Positions 27,001 to 35,336 of a DNA stretch of 64,000 bases are shown here, one piece after another. A program made the position numbers and the translations under genes. Source of the DNA: RGIG4576 sp045656705 (GTDB lineage Bacteria > Bacteroidota > Bacteroidia > Bacteroidales > Muribaculaceae); NCBI GenBank assembly GCA_045656705.1, contig JAZORR010000041.1:62001-126000 (forward strand). Reading direction: 5' to 3'. How positions within the stretch are numbered: position 1 is the first letter of the stretch; each line of letters starts with the position of its first letter. The notes under the pieces were generated by a model. That model did not search any database. It had not been told where the DNA came from and worked only from the letters and a program-made list of their open reading frames with translations.

Positions 27001-27199
27001 GTGGACGAGTCACATTTTGTTCGATGTCTTCGGCACTTGCACCTGGATATGAAGTCATCACCATGATGGTGTTGGTTTCGATATCAGGGAAAAGGTCGAT
27101 AGGCAGCTTTGATAAAGAGAAAAGCCCGATGATAAGCACAGCCACGAAGCCGAGTGTGGTCATAACGGGGCGTTTTACTGCACCTGAATATAAACTCAT
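24092..27199 (-). CDS. RND efflux pump inner-membrane subunit (AcrB/HAE1-like)
   Basis: A 1035-residue RND transporter of normal length with 12 predicted membrane helices and two large periplasmic loops. Typical stretches are SGAVKRPVMTTLGFVAVLII at the N-terminus, SYPGASAEDIEQNVTRPLE near residue 50, and GMVVDDAIVVLENVTTHIERG near residue 400 with the paired acidic residues of the proton relay. The C-terminal half has GIVVKNGIVLIDYIQLNRERG. It exports drugs, bile acids or other hydrophobic compounds using the proton gradient, in complex with the MFP and OMP encoded upstream. Substrate unknown. Confidence 0.94.
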   Translation of the reverse strand: MSLYSGAVKRPVMTTLGFVAVLIIGLFSLSKLPIDLFPDIETNTIMVMTSYPGASAEDIEQNVTRPLENTLNSVEHLKHITSKSKENISIITLEFEFGYDIDVLTNYTRDKLDMVKSYLPDDAENPIIFKFSTDMMPIILLSVEAEESMPGLYKILDENVANPLARVDGVGSVSVTGAPKREIHIYVDPIKLEAYNLTIETISSIIGAENRNIPGGTFDIGSNTYSLRVEGEFNDSRDMGNIVVGTRNGSTIYLRDVATIDDSLEERAQQAYTNGKKGAMIIVQKQSGANSVEISNKVIAEIPNLQKNLPSDVKLNVIVDTSDNIRNTIASLAETIFFALLFVVIVVFAFLGRWRATIIIGITIPISLIASFIYLFATGETLNIISLSALSISIGMVVDDAIVVLENVTTHIERGSAPKQAAIHGTNEVAISVVASTLTLIAVFYPLTLVTGMAGVLFKQLGWMVCIMMIISTVCALTLIPMLCSQMLRLNPKKAGFQKFIEKALDKVDDVYAKMINTCVTHKRKTLLVCTLVFAGSCFLMKFIGSEFVPASDNGRVGVTLELPIGTRTEISQKVAEKIHDEWRAKYPEIKVLNYSVGQASTDNTFASMQNNGSHIVSMNISLYSVTQRDRSIFEITDMMRKDLANYPELEKSQVNVGGSRGGGMTGQSTLDYEVYGWDFTETDSVAQQIKHILQNTKGIADITISRSDYQPEYHVDFDREKLARYGLNLSTAATYLRNRINGSTASYYREDGEEYDIKVMYAPEYRTSIEDIENILIYNAAGQGIRVRDLGKVVERVSPPTIERKDRQRIITVQGVVNGELAMSEIIANVQPSLDALELPSGVYIELSGSFEDQQESFADLGMLAVLIIILVYIVMAAQFESYAYPGIIMTSVPFAFTGIVLILWLTGTNLNIMSMIGAIMLIGIVVKNGIVLIDYIQLNRERGMSIRSAVVLGGKSRLRPIVMTSLTTILGMVPMAISTGEGAEMWKPMAIAVIGGLTFSTLVTLLFVPAMYCLFAGVGVRNQRRKFAKKINK

Positions 27200-27250
27200 A
27201 TTTATATTATTTAATGTGTTATACTAAGATTAGTTACTAATAGATGTGGA

Positions 27251-28270
27251 TTATTCAGTTACAACTTTCACCTTCACGCCATCGCCAAGGCGAGTTTGGC
27301 CAGAAATTACAACGTCTACACCATTTTCTACGCCAGAGATAAGCTCATAGCTATTGTCGAGGCGTTGGCCAAGTTCTACTGGGCAGTAAGTCACTACACC
27401 ATCTTTGTGAGTGTATACATAGCGTACACCAGAGCCTGTTTGCTTCACTACAGCACGGTCTGGAACCACTACGTGGCTTGCAGTACCATAGTTGATGTCG
27501 ACGCGAGCAAACATACCAGTGTGGATGCGACCATCGGCATTAGCCACAGTGATTTCCACCTTGAATGTGCGAGTAGCAGCATCGATAGTAGGGTGGATAA
27601 GGTAAACATTACCTGCGAACACTTCGTCGCCGTAAGTATCAAGTTTTACATCTACCTTCATACCCTTCTTGATTTTAGGGAATTCGCTTTCACTCACGCT
27701 CACCACGATCTTCACAGGACGCATATTTTCCACTGTAAGGATAGGAGCATTACCAGTCATATCACCATTTTCGAAGTTGCGAGCAGTAACCACACCAGTG
27801 ATAGGGCTTGTAAGAATCATATTTTCTTTCATGTTTTGAAGGCTGCGCTTAGTAGCATCGAGTTCGGTCTTCAATTGGTCAACCGATTGTTGAGTACCAC
27901 CACCGATGTTAAGAAGTTCTACAGCACGGTTGTAGTTCTTTTCCATATTAGCAAGACGCACTTCAAGTTGTTCCACGTTTACATCGTCGAGAACAACAAG
28001 AGTTTGACCAGCTACAACATTGTCACCTACATCCACCTTGATTTCTTTGATACGATTAGGAGTGTTAGTAGTGATGTTGTTGCTCTTGAAAGGCTCTACA
28101 GTAGCAGTGTAAGAAATGATTTGAGGCACTTCTTGAGCATACACCTTTTCGATTTTTACTGTTGGCAGATTTTCTACAACTGCATTTTCATTCTTTTCTT
28201 CAGCACCAGAGCAAGCCGAAAGAGCAAGCGACAATGCTGTAAGGCTTAATAAATGTGATTTGAATGTCAT
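27251..28270 (-). CDS. RND periplasmic adaptor (membrane fusion protein)
   Basis: The 339-residue adaptor starts with a lipoprotein signal peptide (MTFKSHLLSLTALSLALSAC; C20 lipidated). It has the usual order: a barrel-sandwich lipoyl half (IKEIKVDVGDNVVAGQTLVVL), a short alpha hairpin (about 105-150), the second lipoyl half (ILTSPITGVVTARNFENGD), a beta-barrel and a membrane-proximal domain (GVKVKVVTE end). It joins the RND pump to the outer-membrane channel. It sits between the genes for both partners, 51 bp upstream of the pump gene and 40 bp after the OMP gene. Confidence 0.93.
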   Translation of the reverse strand: MTFKSHLLSLTALSLALSACSGAEEKNENAVVENLPTVKIEKVYAQEVPQIISYTATVEPFKSNNITTNTPNRIKEIKVDVGDNVVAGQTLVVLDDVNVEQLEVRLANMEKNYNRAVELLNIGGGTQQSVDQLKTELDATKRSLQNMKENMILTSPITGVVTARNFENGDMTGNAPILTVENMRPVKIVVSVSESEFPKIKKGMKVDVKLDTYGDEVFAGNVYLIHPTIDAATRTFKVEITVANADGRIHTGMFARVDINYGTASHVVVPDRAVVKQTGSGVRYVYTHKDGVVTYCPVELGQRLDNSYELISGVENGVDVVISGQTRLGDGVKVKVVTE

Positions 28271-28310
28271 AATTTATATGTATTATTATTTGTTATCAAA
28301 AATGTGAATA

Positions 28311-29648
28311 TTACTTGTTTGCGTCTACATTTTTCTCACCGAGAAGATAAGAAAGTTGGCTTTGAGCAGTCAACCAATTGTAGATAGATTGGTAATAAGC
28401 AAGCTGAGCCGAAAGAAGAGCATTTTCGCTATCTCTTAGGTCGATGTAAGAAGCAGCACCGATGCGGAAGCTCTTTTCCATGATTTGGTTTGCCTTAGTA
28501 GCTTGTTCTACACCAAGTTTGTTAGTTTCGATTTGAGCCACGCTCTTTTGGATGTTGTCGAATTGAGATTGTACTTGAAGGCTAAGAGCATTTTCAAGGT
28601 TTTGGCGTTGCCAGCTCATTTCGCGATAAGAAATTTCGGCTTGTTTTTGCTTGTAGTAGCGTTTACCACCTTGGAAGATAGGAATAGAAAGCGCTACACC
28701 CACAGTAGAGTAAGGATTCCAATCCAAGTTTTTGAAAAGAGCACCATTGTTCATTGCAATCCAGTTGTAATTAGCAGTGAGAGCAAGAGTAGGATACCAA
28801 GCAGCCTTTTGCACCGATAGAGTGTTCTTTAGGGCTTGAGTTTGTAGGTCGAGAGTGCGAAGAGATGAGTTGTTTTCAAGAGAAACATTGGTTTCCATCA
28901 CCTTAGCATACATGTCGTTTTGGTATTGAGCAAGCTCGCCATTGATTTTGATGTTATGTTTCATATCCATACCCAAAAGCAGCTTCATTTGCAACTTTGC
29001 TTGGTTGATAGAGTTTTCCATATCGAGGATAGTAGGCTCGATATTCTTCACTTGCACTTCGGCGCGTAGCACATCAAATTCAGAAGCTGTACCATTTTCG
29101 TACATATTACGATAAATGTTGGCATTCAATTCAGCTCTGTTTTTGTTTTCTTTAAGCACCTTCAGCGCATCTTGAGCGTAAAGAATACCATAATAAGCAT
29201 TTTCTACTTGATTGATGAGAGAAAGACGCGATTCGCGTGCTTTTTCCACATTGATAAGGATTTGGTCATCAGAAAGCTTCAATGATTTCCACAATTGCAC
29301 AGCAATAATAGGCAAAGAAGCAGAGAAACCAGCACTATAGCTGTTGTCGCTACCGATTTGGATAGTTTGTCCCATCATAGCCATAGTTTGCTTCTTGATA
29401 GTGCGGCTATATGAGCCAGCAAACGAGATTTCAGGGAATAATTGAGCGATAGTTTCCTTCTTAGAGTAGTCGACACGCTCAATTTCCATATCAGCTACCT
29501 TAATTGTAGGGTTTTCGTTGAGTGCAATGCGAATACACTCGTCAAGATTGAGGCTGATAGTGTCGGTGGCTTGCGACTGTGCATTGATGCTGAAAGCACC
29601 AAATGCAAGCAATACGGCTACCGCACATTGTTTTAAGTTAATTTTCAT
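28311..29648 (-). CDS. TolC-family outer-membrane efflux protein
   Basis: The 445-residue exported protein has a signal peptide (cleaved near AFGAFSINAQS), then the OEP repeat architecture: SLNLDECIRIALNENPTIKVADMEIERVDY opens the first coiled-coil half, and a second similar helix-strand-helix unit follows from about residue 240 (LRTLDLQTQALKNTLSVQKAAWYPTLALTANY). Three such chains form the outer-membrane channel and periplasmic tunnel of the pump. First structural gene of the operon after the TetR gene (45 bp gap). Confidence 0.93.
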   Translation of the reverse strand: MKINLKQCAVAVLLAFGAFSINAQSQATDTISLNLDECIRIALNENPTIKVADMEIERVDYSKKETIAQLFPEISFAGSYSRTIKKQTMAMMGQTIQIGSDNSYSAGFSASLPIIAVQLWKSLKLSDDQILINVEKARESRLSLINQVENAYYGILYAQDALKVLKENKNRAELNANIYRNMYENGTASEFDVLRAEVQVKNIEPTILDMENSINQAKLQMKLLLGMDMKHNIKINGELAQYQNDMYAKVMETNVSLENNSSLRTLDLQTQALKNTLSVQKAAWYPTLALTANYNWIAMNNGALFKNLDWNPYSTVGVALSIPIFQGGKRYYKQKQAEISYREMSWQRQNLENALSLQVQSQFDNIQKSVAQIETNKLGVEQATKANQIMEKSFRIGAASYIDLRDSENALLSAQLAYYQSIYNWLTAQSQLSYLLGEKNVDANK

Positions 29649-29693
29649 AAATCTAAACTATTTGTGTTATTTTGTTTTGTTATTATTCTGAGA

Positions 29694-30305
29694 TTAAATA
29701 TTGTGTTCTTTTAAGAATGTGTCTATAATGTCCATTCCCTTGCTTGTGGCAATTCCTCTCAGGAAAATCACGAAGATGATATCGACCATGCGAAGAGTTT
29801 CTTGCAGATTACCCCCGTTGGCAAGTTCTTTGATTATTGCCGAAGATTGAGTGAGAAAAGCCTTGGTGGCAAGGTTGAAATCTAAATCATTGCGAAACAC
29901 ACCTTCGTCTACACCTTTAAGCAGGAATTCGGCAAATGCTTTGGCTTCTTCTTGATGTTGCTCCTGGCATCGTTTAGCAATATCTGGATATAAGTGATGC
30001 ATATCCTTGAAAAACACTGTTGACGCATCTGACATACTTTTTCGCATATAGCGGAAAATATGAAGTAATGCTTGCAGAGTGTCGTTTGCTTCTGAAACGA
30101 GATTTTTGGCTTCGATTTCGTTTTTCTGCTGGCGATGAATTACGCATTCCCACACGAGCGTGCGCTTGTCGGGGATGTGTTCGTAAAGTGTACGCTTCGA
30201 GATATGGCATTCTTTGGCGATGTCGTCCATTCTTACCGACGAGATGCCATATTGTCCCATAAGCTCACTTGCTTTTTGAAGTATTAAATCTCTTAAATCT
30301 GACAT
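29694..30305 (-). CDS. TetR/AcrR-family repressor of the efflux operon
   Basis: A 203-residue regulator with an N-terminal TetR helix-turn-helix (about 5-50: ILQKASELMGQYGISSVRMDDIAKECHIS is the DNA-binding part; KRTLYEHIPDKRTL completes it) and an all-helical ligand-binding C-terminus. I chose the ATG at 30305 (MSDLRDLIL); the upstream ATG at 30329 adds MKIQIHFI, which lies across the leader. It is first in the operon and probably represses its own promoter and the pump genes until a pump substrate binds. Confidence 0.9.
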   Translation of the reverse strand: MSDLRDLILQKASELMGQYGISSVRMDDIAKECHISKRTLYEHIPDKRTLVWECVIHRQQKNEIEAKNLVSEANDTLQALLHIFRYMRKSMSDASTVFFKDMHHLYPDIAKRCQEQHQEEAKAFAEFLLKGVDEGVFRNDLDFNLATKAFLTQSSAIIKELANGGNLQETLRMVDIIFVIFLRGIATSKGMDIIDTFLKEHNI

Positions 30306-30333
30306 TATAAAGTGAATCTGAATTTTCAAGGTG

Positions 30334-30341
30334 CAAAGTTA
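30334..30341 (-). promoter_or_regulatory. -7 box of the efflux operon
   Basis: TAACTTTG on the minus strand fits TAnnTTTG and is 28 bp upstream of the TetR ATG. The surrounding AT-rich DNA shows no clear -33 box or strongly symmetrical operator. Confidence 0.45.
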
Positions 30342-30516
30342 ATAAGAAAACTTAGAAAACTTTTGTAGTTTTTTCGGTTTTATGAGTGCATTTCGGTTAA
30401 ATTTTGATAAAAAGACAACAGTATATTATATAATGTGTATATAAATTAGAAGTTGTGTATTATATGCTAAAAATATAATTTTCAACAAAAAAGTGTTATT
30501 GTAAAAGTAAAATACC

Positions 30517-30524
30517 TACCTTTG
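30517..30524 (+). promoter_or_regulatory. -7 box of the thioredoxin-like gene
   Basis: TACCTTTG matches TAnnTTTG, 29 bp before the ATG at 30554. No convincing -33 TTTG. Confidence 0.45.
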
Positions 30525-30553
30525 TGTGAAGTAACGATAAATAAAAGCATTTT

Positions 30554-31408
30554 ATGGTGAGATATATGAGAGAATTGATAATAGTGTTTCTGCTATTGGT
30601 GTGTGGCGAAGAGGTGGTAAATGCTACGAAGCCCACCATTCGCATCGACGAAAAGAATGCCAATGTGATGGCTATGAATTATTGGAGAGATGTGGATAAA
30701 ACTGATAATCTGATAGAGAATAATGAGGATAGGATAGATAGCCTCTTTGTAGACTTTCTGGCGATATTGCAAAATGTAAGCGACAAGGAAAAGGCATTTG
30801 CTGCGATGTGGGAAAATGGGGCAGGAAAAACTGAGATATTGGAGTCGTTGATTCATCTCAATTCTAAGTATTTAGGTGAAATGCAATCACCTTTTTATGA
30901 CGAGGAATTGTATATAAAGGAATTGAATTATTTGCTTGCTTATCCAAAAGTGAAAATAGAGGATAAGGAGCGACTTCAATACGAACTGAACATAGCATTG
31001 AAGAATAGAGTGGGACATAAGGCTGCCAATTTTAGTTTTGTGAAAAAAGATGGACGACGAGGCACTTTATACACCGTGAAGAGTGATTATATTCTGCTCT
31101 ATTTCAATAATCCTACTTGCGATGTGTGTGTGCAAACTAAAGAAGCCCTTGCAGCGATGAAAGTGCTTGAGCAGAAGCGAGTGAAGGTGCTGGCTGTGGC
31201 AGTGGACGCATCGAAAGAAGAATGGCAGGGACTCGATATGCCTATGACTTGGATTGATGCTCGCGATGAGAAGAATTTGATTACAAATCGTGAATTGTAT
31301 GACCTTCCAAGTTTGCCTATCTTATATTTGCTTGATTCTAATCACCGAGTGGTGCTGAAAAACACTAAAATAGAGCAAATAGAAGATTATTTTGAACGAA
31401 AAAAGTGA
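30554..31408 (+). CDS. Exported thioredoxin-like protein with DUF5106-type N-terminus
   Basis: The 284-residue protein has a signal peptide (about 1-24), a helical region (about 35-150) resembling DUF5106, and a thioredoxin-like fold (about 155-280). The active-site motif is CDVC (C189, C192) in FNNPTCDVCVQTKEAL, and the cis-proline loop is LPSLPILYLLDSNHRV. Related Bacteroidota proteins are periplasmic disulfide or thiol reductases. It sits just upstream of the BspA-like gene but a separate -7 box precedes that gene, so cotranscription is uncertain. Confidence 0.8.
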   Translation: MVRYMRELIIVFLLLVCGEEVVNATKPTIRIDEKNANVMAMNYWRDVDKTDNLIENNEDRIDSLFVDFLAILQNVSDKEKAFAAMWENGAGKTEILESLIHLNSKYLGEMQSPFYDEELYIKELNYLLAYPKVKIEDKERLQYELNIALKNRVGHKAANFSFVKKDGRRGTLYTVKSDYILLYFNNPTCDVCVQTKEALAAMKVLEQKRVKVLAVAVDASKEEWQGLDMPMTWIDARDEKNLITNRELYDLPSLPILYLLDSNHRVVLKNTKIEQIEDYFERKK

Positions 31409-31426
31409 ATTTAAAGAAATAATTAC

Positions 31427-31434
31427 TAATTTTG
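31427..31434 (+). promoter_or_regulatory. -7 box of the BspA-like gene
   Basis: TAATTTTG matches TAnnTTTG, 43 bp before the ATG at 31477. No clear -33 TTTG. Confidence 0.45.
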
Positions 31435-31476
31435 CATATTACCCAACTGTTTATATAATGAAAATTAAATAAGTAT

Positions 31477-34400
31477 ATGAAAAAAAAACTTTTACGAATC
31501 GTTTTGCTGATGGCTGTGCTATTGGTGAACGCTCAAGCCTTTGCCTTCGATTTTGAGGTGAATGGCATTTATTACAGCACATTAGATGCTACATCACACA
31601 GAGTAGAGGTGACTAATGGTGATAAAACCTACACCGGTAGTGTGAATATCCCTTCTACAGTGACCTATAACGGCACTGAGTACACAGTGACCAAGATTGG
31701 TGACGGGGCATTTACTAAGCCTGAATGGAAAACCATTGGTAAGTGTAGATTCACAGAAGATATGGTTACTACATTTTTTACTATTGATCCCGAAACTTAT
31801 GAATTGTATATACAAGAACATGCCGAAACTCCAGGATATTATCGTGTGCTAAATCCTTATGGACCTGCTTTCCCATATTATACTTCAGGCAGCTATGATA
31901 ATAGTACGCATTATATGTATATCGATGCTACCAATCCTAATCAAGTGTTTATCCCAGAATTTAGATCAGGATTAGATTTTGGATATGGAGAAATCAGTGT
32001 TATGAGTACTGCTTATTATTATAAAGAAAATGGAAATAATGAGTCAGCAGCACAATATTATGGAGAATTGAAAGATGGCGTAATATCATTCCCTGTACAA
32101 GGTATGCTTGTAAGTATGGCCAATTATAATGGTGGTGCGTATTATTATTCTAATCGAAATGGACAATTTAAAGTGGTTTTGCCTAACGCTACAAGTCAAT
32201 CTGTGAAGGCAGAAAGTAAAAAGGCTGTGAGCAAGACAGTGAAACTTCGTGAAGATATTAACACTTTGATGCCAATAGCATCCATTAACAAGCCAACGAG
32301 TGAAAACTTGAAGCAAAGAAAGTCATTCAAGCGCATTTTGGACGACGAAAATACTGCCCAAATAGGTGAGATGAAACTATTATCAGTAAATAAGTCTTAT
32401 GTTAAGGAATCATCATTGAGTAATCCAGATTTGACTGCTGTGACTATACCTAACACTGTAACAGCAATTGGAGAAGGAGCCTTTAAGGGATGTAGTGGAT
32501 TGACTGAGATAACTATTCCTGCTTCGGTGGAGGAAATTGACTACTATGCGTTTAGAAATTGTACAGGTTTGAAAGTGGTGAATTTCAATGCTGAAAGATG
32601 TTATTATATGGGCTATAATCAATACGATAAATTGTGCCCTGTATTTTGGGAATGTTCTAATATTTCAACAATCAACATTGGCGAAAATGTAAAAAATATT
32701 CCTAATGCAGCTTTTTATGGTTGTACTGGTGTGACCGAAATTACTATCCCAGAGTCGGTAGAAAGTATGGGTATGTGCTCATTTGCGAGCTGTAGCAGCC
32801 TATCTGTGGTGAATATGAATTCATCATTGAAACGTCAGACAGGTGACATCGATACCAATCCTTTCTTTAGGGATTGTGATTCATTGGCAACACTTAATAT
32901 AGGTGAAAATGTGGAATATGTATCGAGTTATTTATGTAAAGGATGTACTGGACTATCTACTATCAATTTCTCGTCATCGGTTAAAGAAATTGGGTATTAT
33001 GCATTCTATGGTTGCACAAGTTTGACATCGGTAGACATACCTAATTCTGTTAAATATATAAATTCAGGAGCATTCGAGGGATGTACAGGTTTGACTTCAT
33101 TCTATATGCCAGCAAGTGTGACGGGTTTTGTAAGTTCATCATTGAATGGTTGTACAAGTATGACAGAGATAAATGTAGATCCTGAAAATAAAGAATTCAT
33201 GTCTATTAATGGTGTGCTATATACTAAAGATAAGTCATATATAGTAAAATATCCTGTAGGTCGTACTGACACTGAGTATACAATAGATTCAAATACGAAG
33301 ATTATAAATAGTTATGCATTTACAGGTAATGAACATCTTGCAAATATTGTGATACCTAATGGTGTGAAAGAAATATACTATCAAGCTTTTTCTGATTGTG
33401 TAAATATAAATCAATTCTCACTTCCAAAATCTATTGAATTACTTTACCGCGATGCGTTCCTTAATACAAGATGGTATAACAATCAACCAGATGGAGTGTT
33501 ATACATAGATGATTGCTGTGTAGGACATAAGGGAGGAGTGACCGAAACTTTATCAATAAAAGAAGGTACACGCTTAGTGGCATGTGAAGCATTTTCTGAA
33601 CAGGAGTTGATAACAGACGTGATAATACCTAATTCTGTGACTTCAATCGGTCATTATGCTTTCTATGGCTGTAAAGGATTGACAGAAGTTACAGTGCCAA
33701 ATTCAGTAACCTTTTTAGGAGAAGGAGTGTTCTTTGAAAATTCTAATTTGGAAAAAGTACAACTACCTGAATCATTGACTGAAATTCCTGATGGTTTGCT
33801 TCTAAGTACAGCAATCAAGGAAATAGCTATTCCAGCTTCGGTGAAGCGAATAGGACAGGCCGCCTTCCAAGACTGTTTAAATTTGACTAATGTGGAAGTG
33901 CCAAATACTGTGACCGAAATAGATGAATATGCATTCTCTCTATGCTCAAATTTGATATCTATTACTCTTCCAAAAACTTTAACTGAGATTGACATAGCTC
34001 TGCTATGGGGTTGTTATAATTTAGCATCAATAACCATACCAGAAAGTGTAAATGAGATAAAAAACTATGCGTTTGACAGTTGTTGGAGATTGAAATCGGT
34101 AAAATCTCTTAATCCAATACCTCCTGTGTGTGCGGTAGGTGCATTTAATGGATCATACGAAGCTCGCTTGGAAGTGCCAGCTGGCTCAAAGGACGCATAT
34201 ATGGCAGCTACAGAATGGAGCAATTTTGCAAATGTGGTGGAAGCAGCTAAGGTAGAAATTTCTACTCAAGAAGATTGTGCAACATTCGAAATCCCTGTCA
34301 CAGAAGGTGCAGTGGCTTATACAGTAAATGTGTATGCCGATGAAGCAATGACAGTATTGGTGGCAACTACTCACTACGATGCCGATGGTAATATCGTAAG

Positions 34401-34686
34401 TAAGTCGCCTCGTCAATCTACTACACTTGCCCTTTCAATTGATGGATTGAATGATGGCACATATTATTATGAAGTATTGGTGAAATCAGAATCAGGCGAA
34501 ACTCTCAATAATTATGTGGGATTATTTGATATAGATAGTGTTACAGGTATCGATGAAGTTATGACAGAAGATGCCGTTGAGGTATCTCGCTACGATGCTG
34601 GTGGTAAACTATTGGCTGCTCCTGTGAAGGGCTTGAACATTGTGAAATATAGCAATGGAGCAGTGAAAAAGGTTATCGTGAAATAA
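31477..34686 (+). CDS. BspA-like leucine-rich repeat surface protein
   Basis: A 1069-residue exported protein: signal peptide (about 1-23), an N-terminal region with FEVNGIYYSTLD and YTGSVNIPSTVTYNGTEYTV, and an unusual insert (about 88-300). From about 310 to 900 come many LRR_5 (BspA/TpLRR) repeats of the form AFxGCxxLTEITIPxSVxxI. An Ig/fibronectin-like segment follows (about 925-1015). The last 30 residues (VSRYDAGGKLLAAPVKGLNI, then VKKVIVK) form a sorting-type tail, only loosely like those at 5547 and 9300. BspA-like proteins bind host matrix proteins or other bacteria; adhesion here is inferred. Confidence 0.88.
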   Translation: MKKKLLRIVLLMAVLLVNAQAFAFDFEVNGIYYSTLDATSHRVEVTNGDKTYTGSVNIPSTVTYNGTEYTVTKIGDGAFTKPEWKTIGKCRFTEDMVTTFFTIDPETYELYIQEHAETPGYYRVLNPYGPAFPYYTSGSYDNSTHYMYIDATNPNQVFIPEFRSGLDFGYGEISVMSTAYYYKENGNNESAAQYYGELKDGVISFPVQGMLVSMANYNGGAYYYSNRNGQFKVVLPNATSQSVKAESKKAVSKTVKLREDINTLMPIASINKPTSENLKQRKSFKRILDDENTAQIGEMKLLSVNKSYVKESSLSNPDLTAVTIPNTVTAIGEGAFKGCSGLTEITIPASVEEIDYYAFRNCTGLKVVNFNAERCYYMGYNQYDKLCPVFWECSNISTINIGENVKNIPNAAFYGCTGVTEITIPESVESMGMCSFASCSSLSVVNMNSSLKRQTGDIDTNPFFRDCDSLATLNIGENVEYVSSYLCKGCTGLSTINFSSSVKEIGYYAFYGCTSLTSVDIPNSVKYINSGAFEGCTGLTSFYMPASVTGFVSSSLNGCTSMTEINVDPENKEFMSINGVLYTKDKSYIVKYPVGRTDTEYTIDSNTKIINSYAFTGNEHLANIVIPNGVKEIYYQAFSDCVNINQFSLPKSIELLYRDAFLNTRWYNNQPDGVLYIDDCCVGHKGGVTETLSIKEGTRLVACEAFSEQELITDVIIPNSVTSIGHYAFYGCKGLTEVTVPNSVTFLGEGVFFENSNLEKVQLPESLTEIPDGLLLSTAIKEIAIPASVKRIGQAAFQDCLNLTNVEVPNTVTEIDEYAFSLCSNLISITLPKTLTEIDIALLWGCYNLASITIPESVNEIKNYAFDSCWRLKSVKSLNPIPPVCAVGAFNGSYEARLEVPAGSKDAYMAATEWSNFANVVEAAKVEISTQEDCATFEIPVTEGAVAYTVNVYADEAMTVLVATTHYDADGNIVSKSPRQSTTLALSIDGLNDGTYYYEVLVKSESGETLNNYVGLFDIDSVTGIDEVMTEDAVEVSRYDAGGKLLAAPVKGLNIVKYSNGAVKKVIVK

Positions 34687-34730
34687 GTGAAATAGACTAA
34701 TTCTTGCCCCGAAAGGTTAGAAGTGAAAAT

Positions 34731-34770
34731 AAACCCGATGTGGAGAAAAAACTCTGCATCGGGTTTGCTT
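34731..34770 (+). terminator. Terminator of the BspA-like gene
   Basis: AAACCCGATG (34731-34740) pairs perfectly with CATCGGGTTT (34757-34766), followed by GCTTTT. Confidence 0.8.
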
Positions 34771-34883
34771 TTAGAGTGAAATATGAGAGGTTGTGATGAA
34801 AAACGGAAGAATAGGACAAAAATAAGAAATATAGAACAATAAAATAATTACGGAAAAATTTCTTTAATTAGAAGAAAAAAGGT

Positions 34884-34891
34884 TAACTTTG
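34884..34891 (+). promoter_or_regulatory. -7 box of the rnf operon
   Basis: TAACTTTG matches TAnnTTTG, 22 bp before the ATG of the RseC-like gene, the first gene of the operon. Confidence 0.5.
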
Positions 34892-34913
34892 CATTCTCAA
34901 ATTTTGTAGTAAG

Positions 34914-35333
34914 ATGCAATCTGGTATAAAAAGACATATTGGAATATTGGAGAGAATAGATGAAAATAATGAAATAAGTGTGAAAATCTCTCGAAATCAA
35001 TGTGATGGCTGCAAACTTGGAGATATGTGTAGTGTATCTGCCGAGGACTTGCTCAAGTTTGAATGCGATAGTAGCGACTTGCAAGATTTATGCCTTGGTG
35101 ACAAGGTGATAGTAGAAGAAAGTCAAAATTTGGAGTGGACGGCTATAGGATTGTGCCTGTTTCTGCCATTCTTGTTGTTTTTTGTTGTTGTAATTTGGGT
35201 GTCGTCGATAAGTAGTGTACTCTATGGAGTGCTTGGAGGTATAGCCATATTGGTTGCATATTATGGAATGTTTTATCTATTGCGACGCCGATTGAATTTT
35301 AATAGAATAAAATTTGTAGTTAAGAAAATATAG
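34914..35333 (+). CDS. SoxR-reducing/RseC-family protein
   Basis: The 139-residue protein has an N-terminal cysteine cluster (SRNQCDGCKLGDMCS, about residues 29-42) and two adjacent membrane helices (about 80-122: WTAIGLCLFLPFLLFFVVVI, then GVLGGIAILVAYYGMFYLL). This matches RseC/SoxR-reducing system proteins, which commonly precede rnfB in Bacteroidota. It is first in the rnf operon (rnfB starts 3 bp after its stop) and may help assemble or regulate the complex. Confidence 0.88.
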   Translation: MQSGIKRHIGILERIDENNEISVKISRNQCDGCKLGDMCSVSAEDLLKFECDSSDLQDLCLGDKVIVEESQNLEWTAIGLCLFLPFLLFFVVVIWVSSISSVLYGVLGGIAILVAYYGMFYLLRRRLNFNRIKFVVKKI

Positions 35334-35336
35334 AAT

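Noticed and set aside
27296..28249. A 317-residue plus-strand frame
   Set aside because: Antisense to the well-supported periplasmic adaptor gene; composition typical of a shadow.
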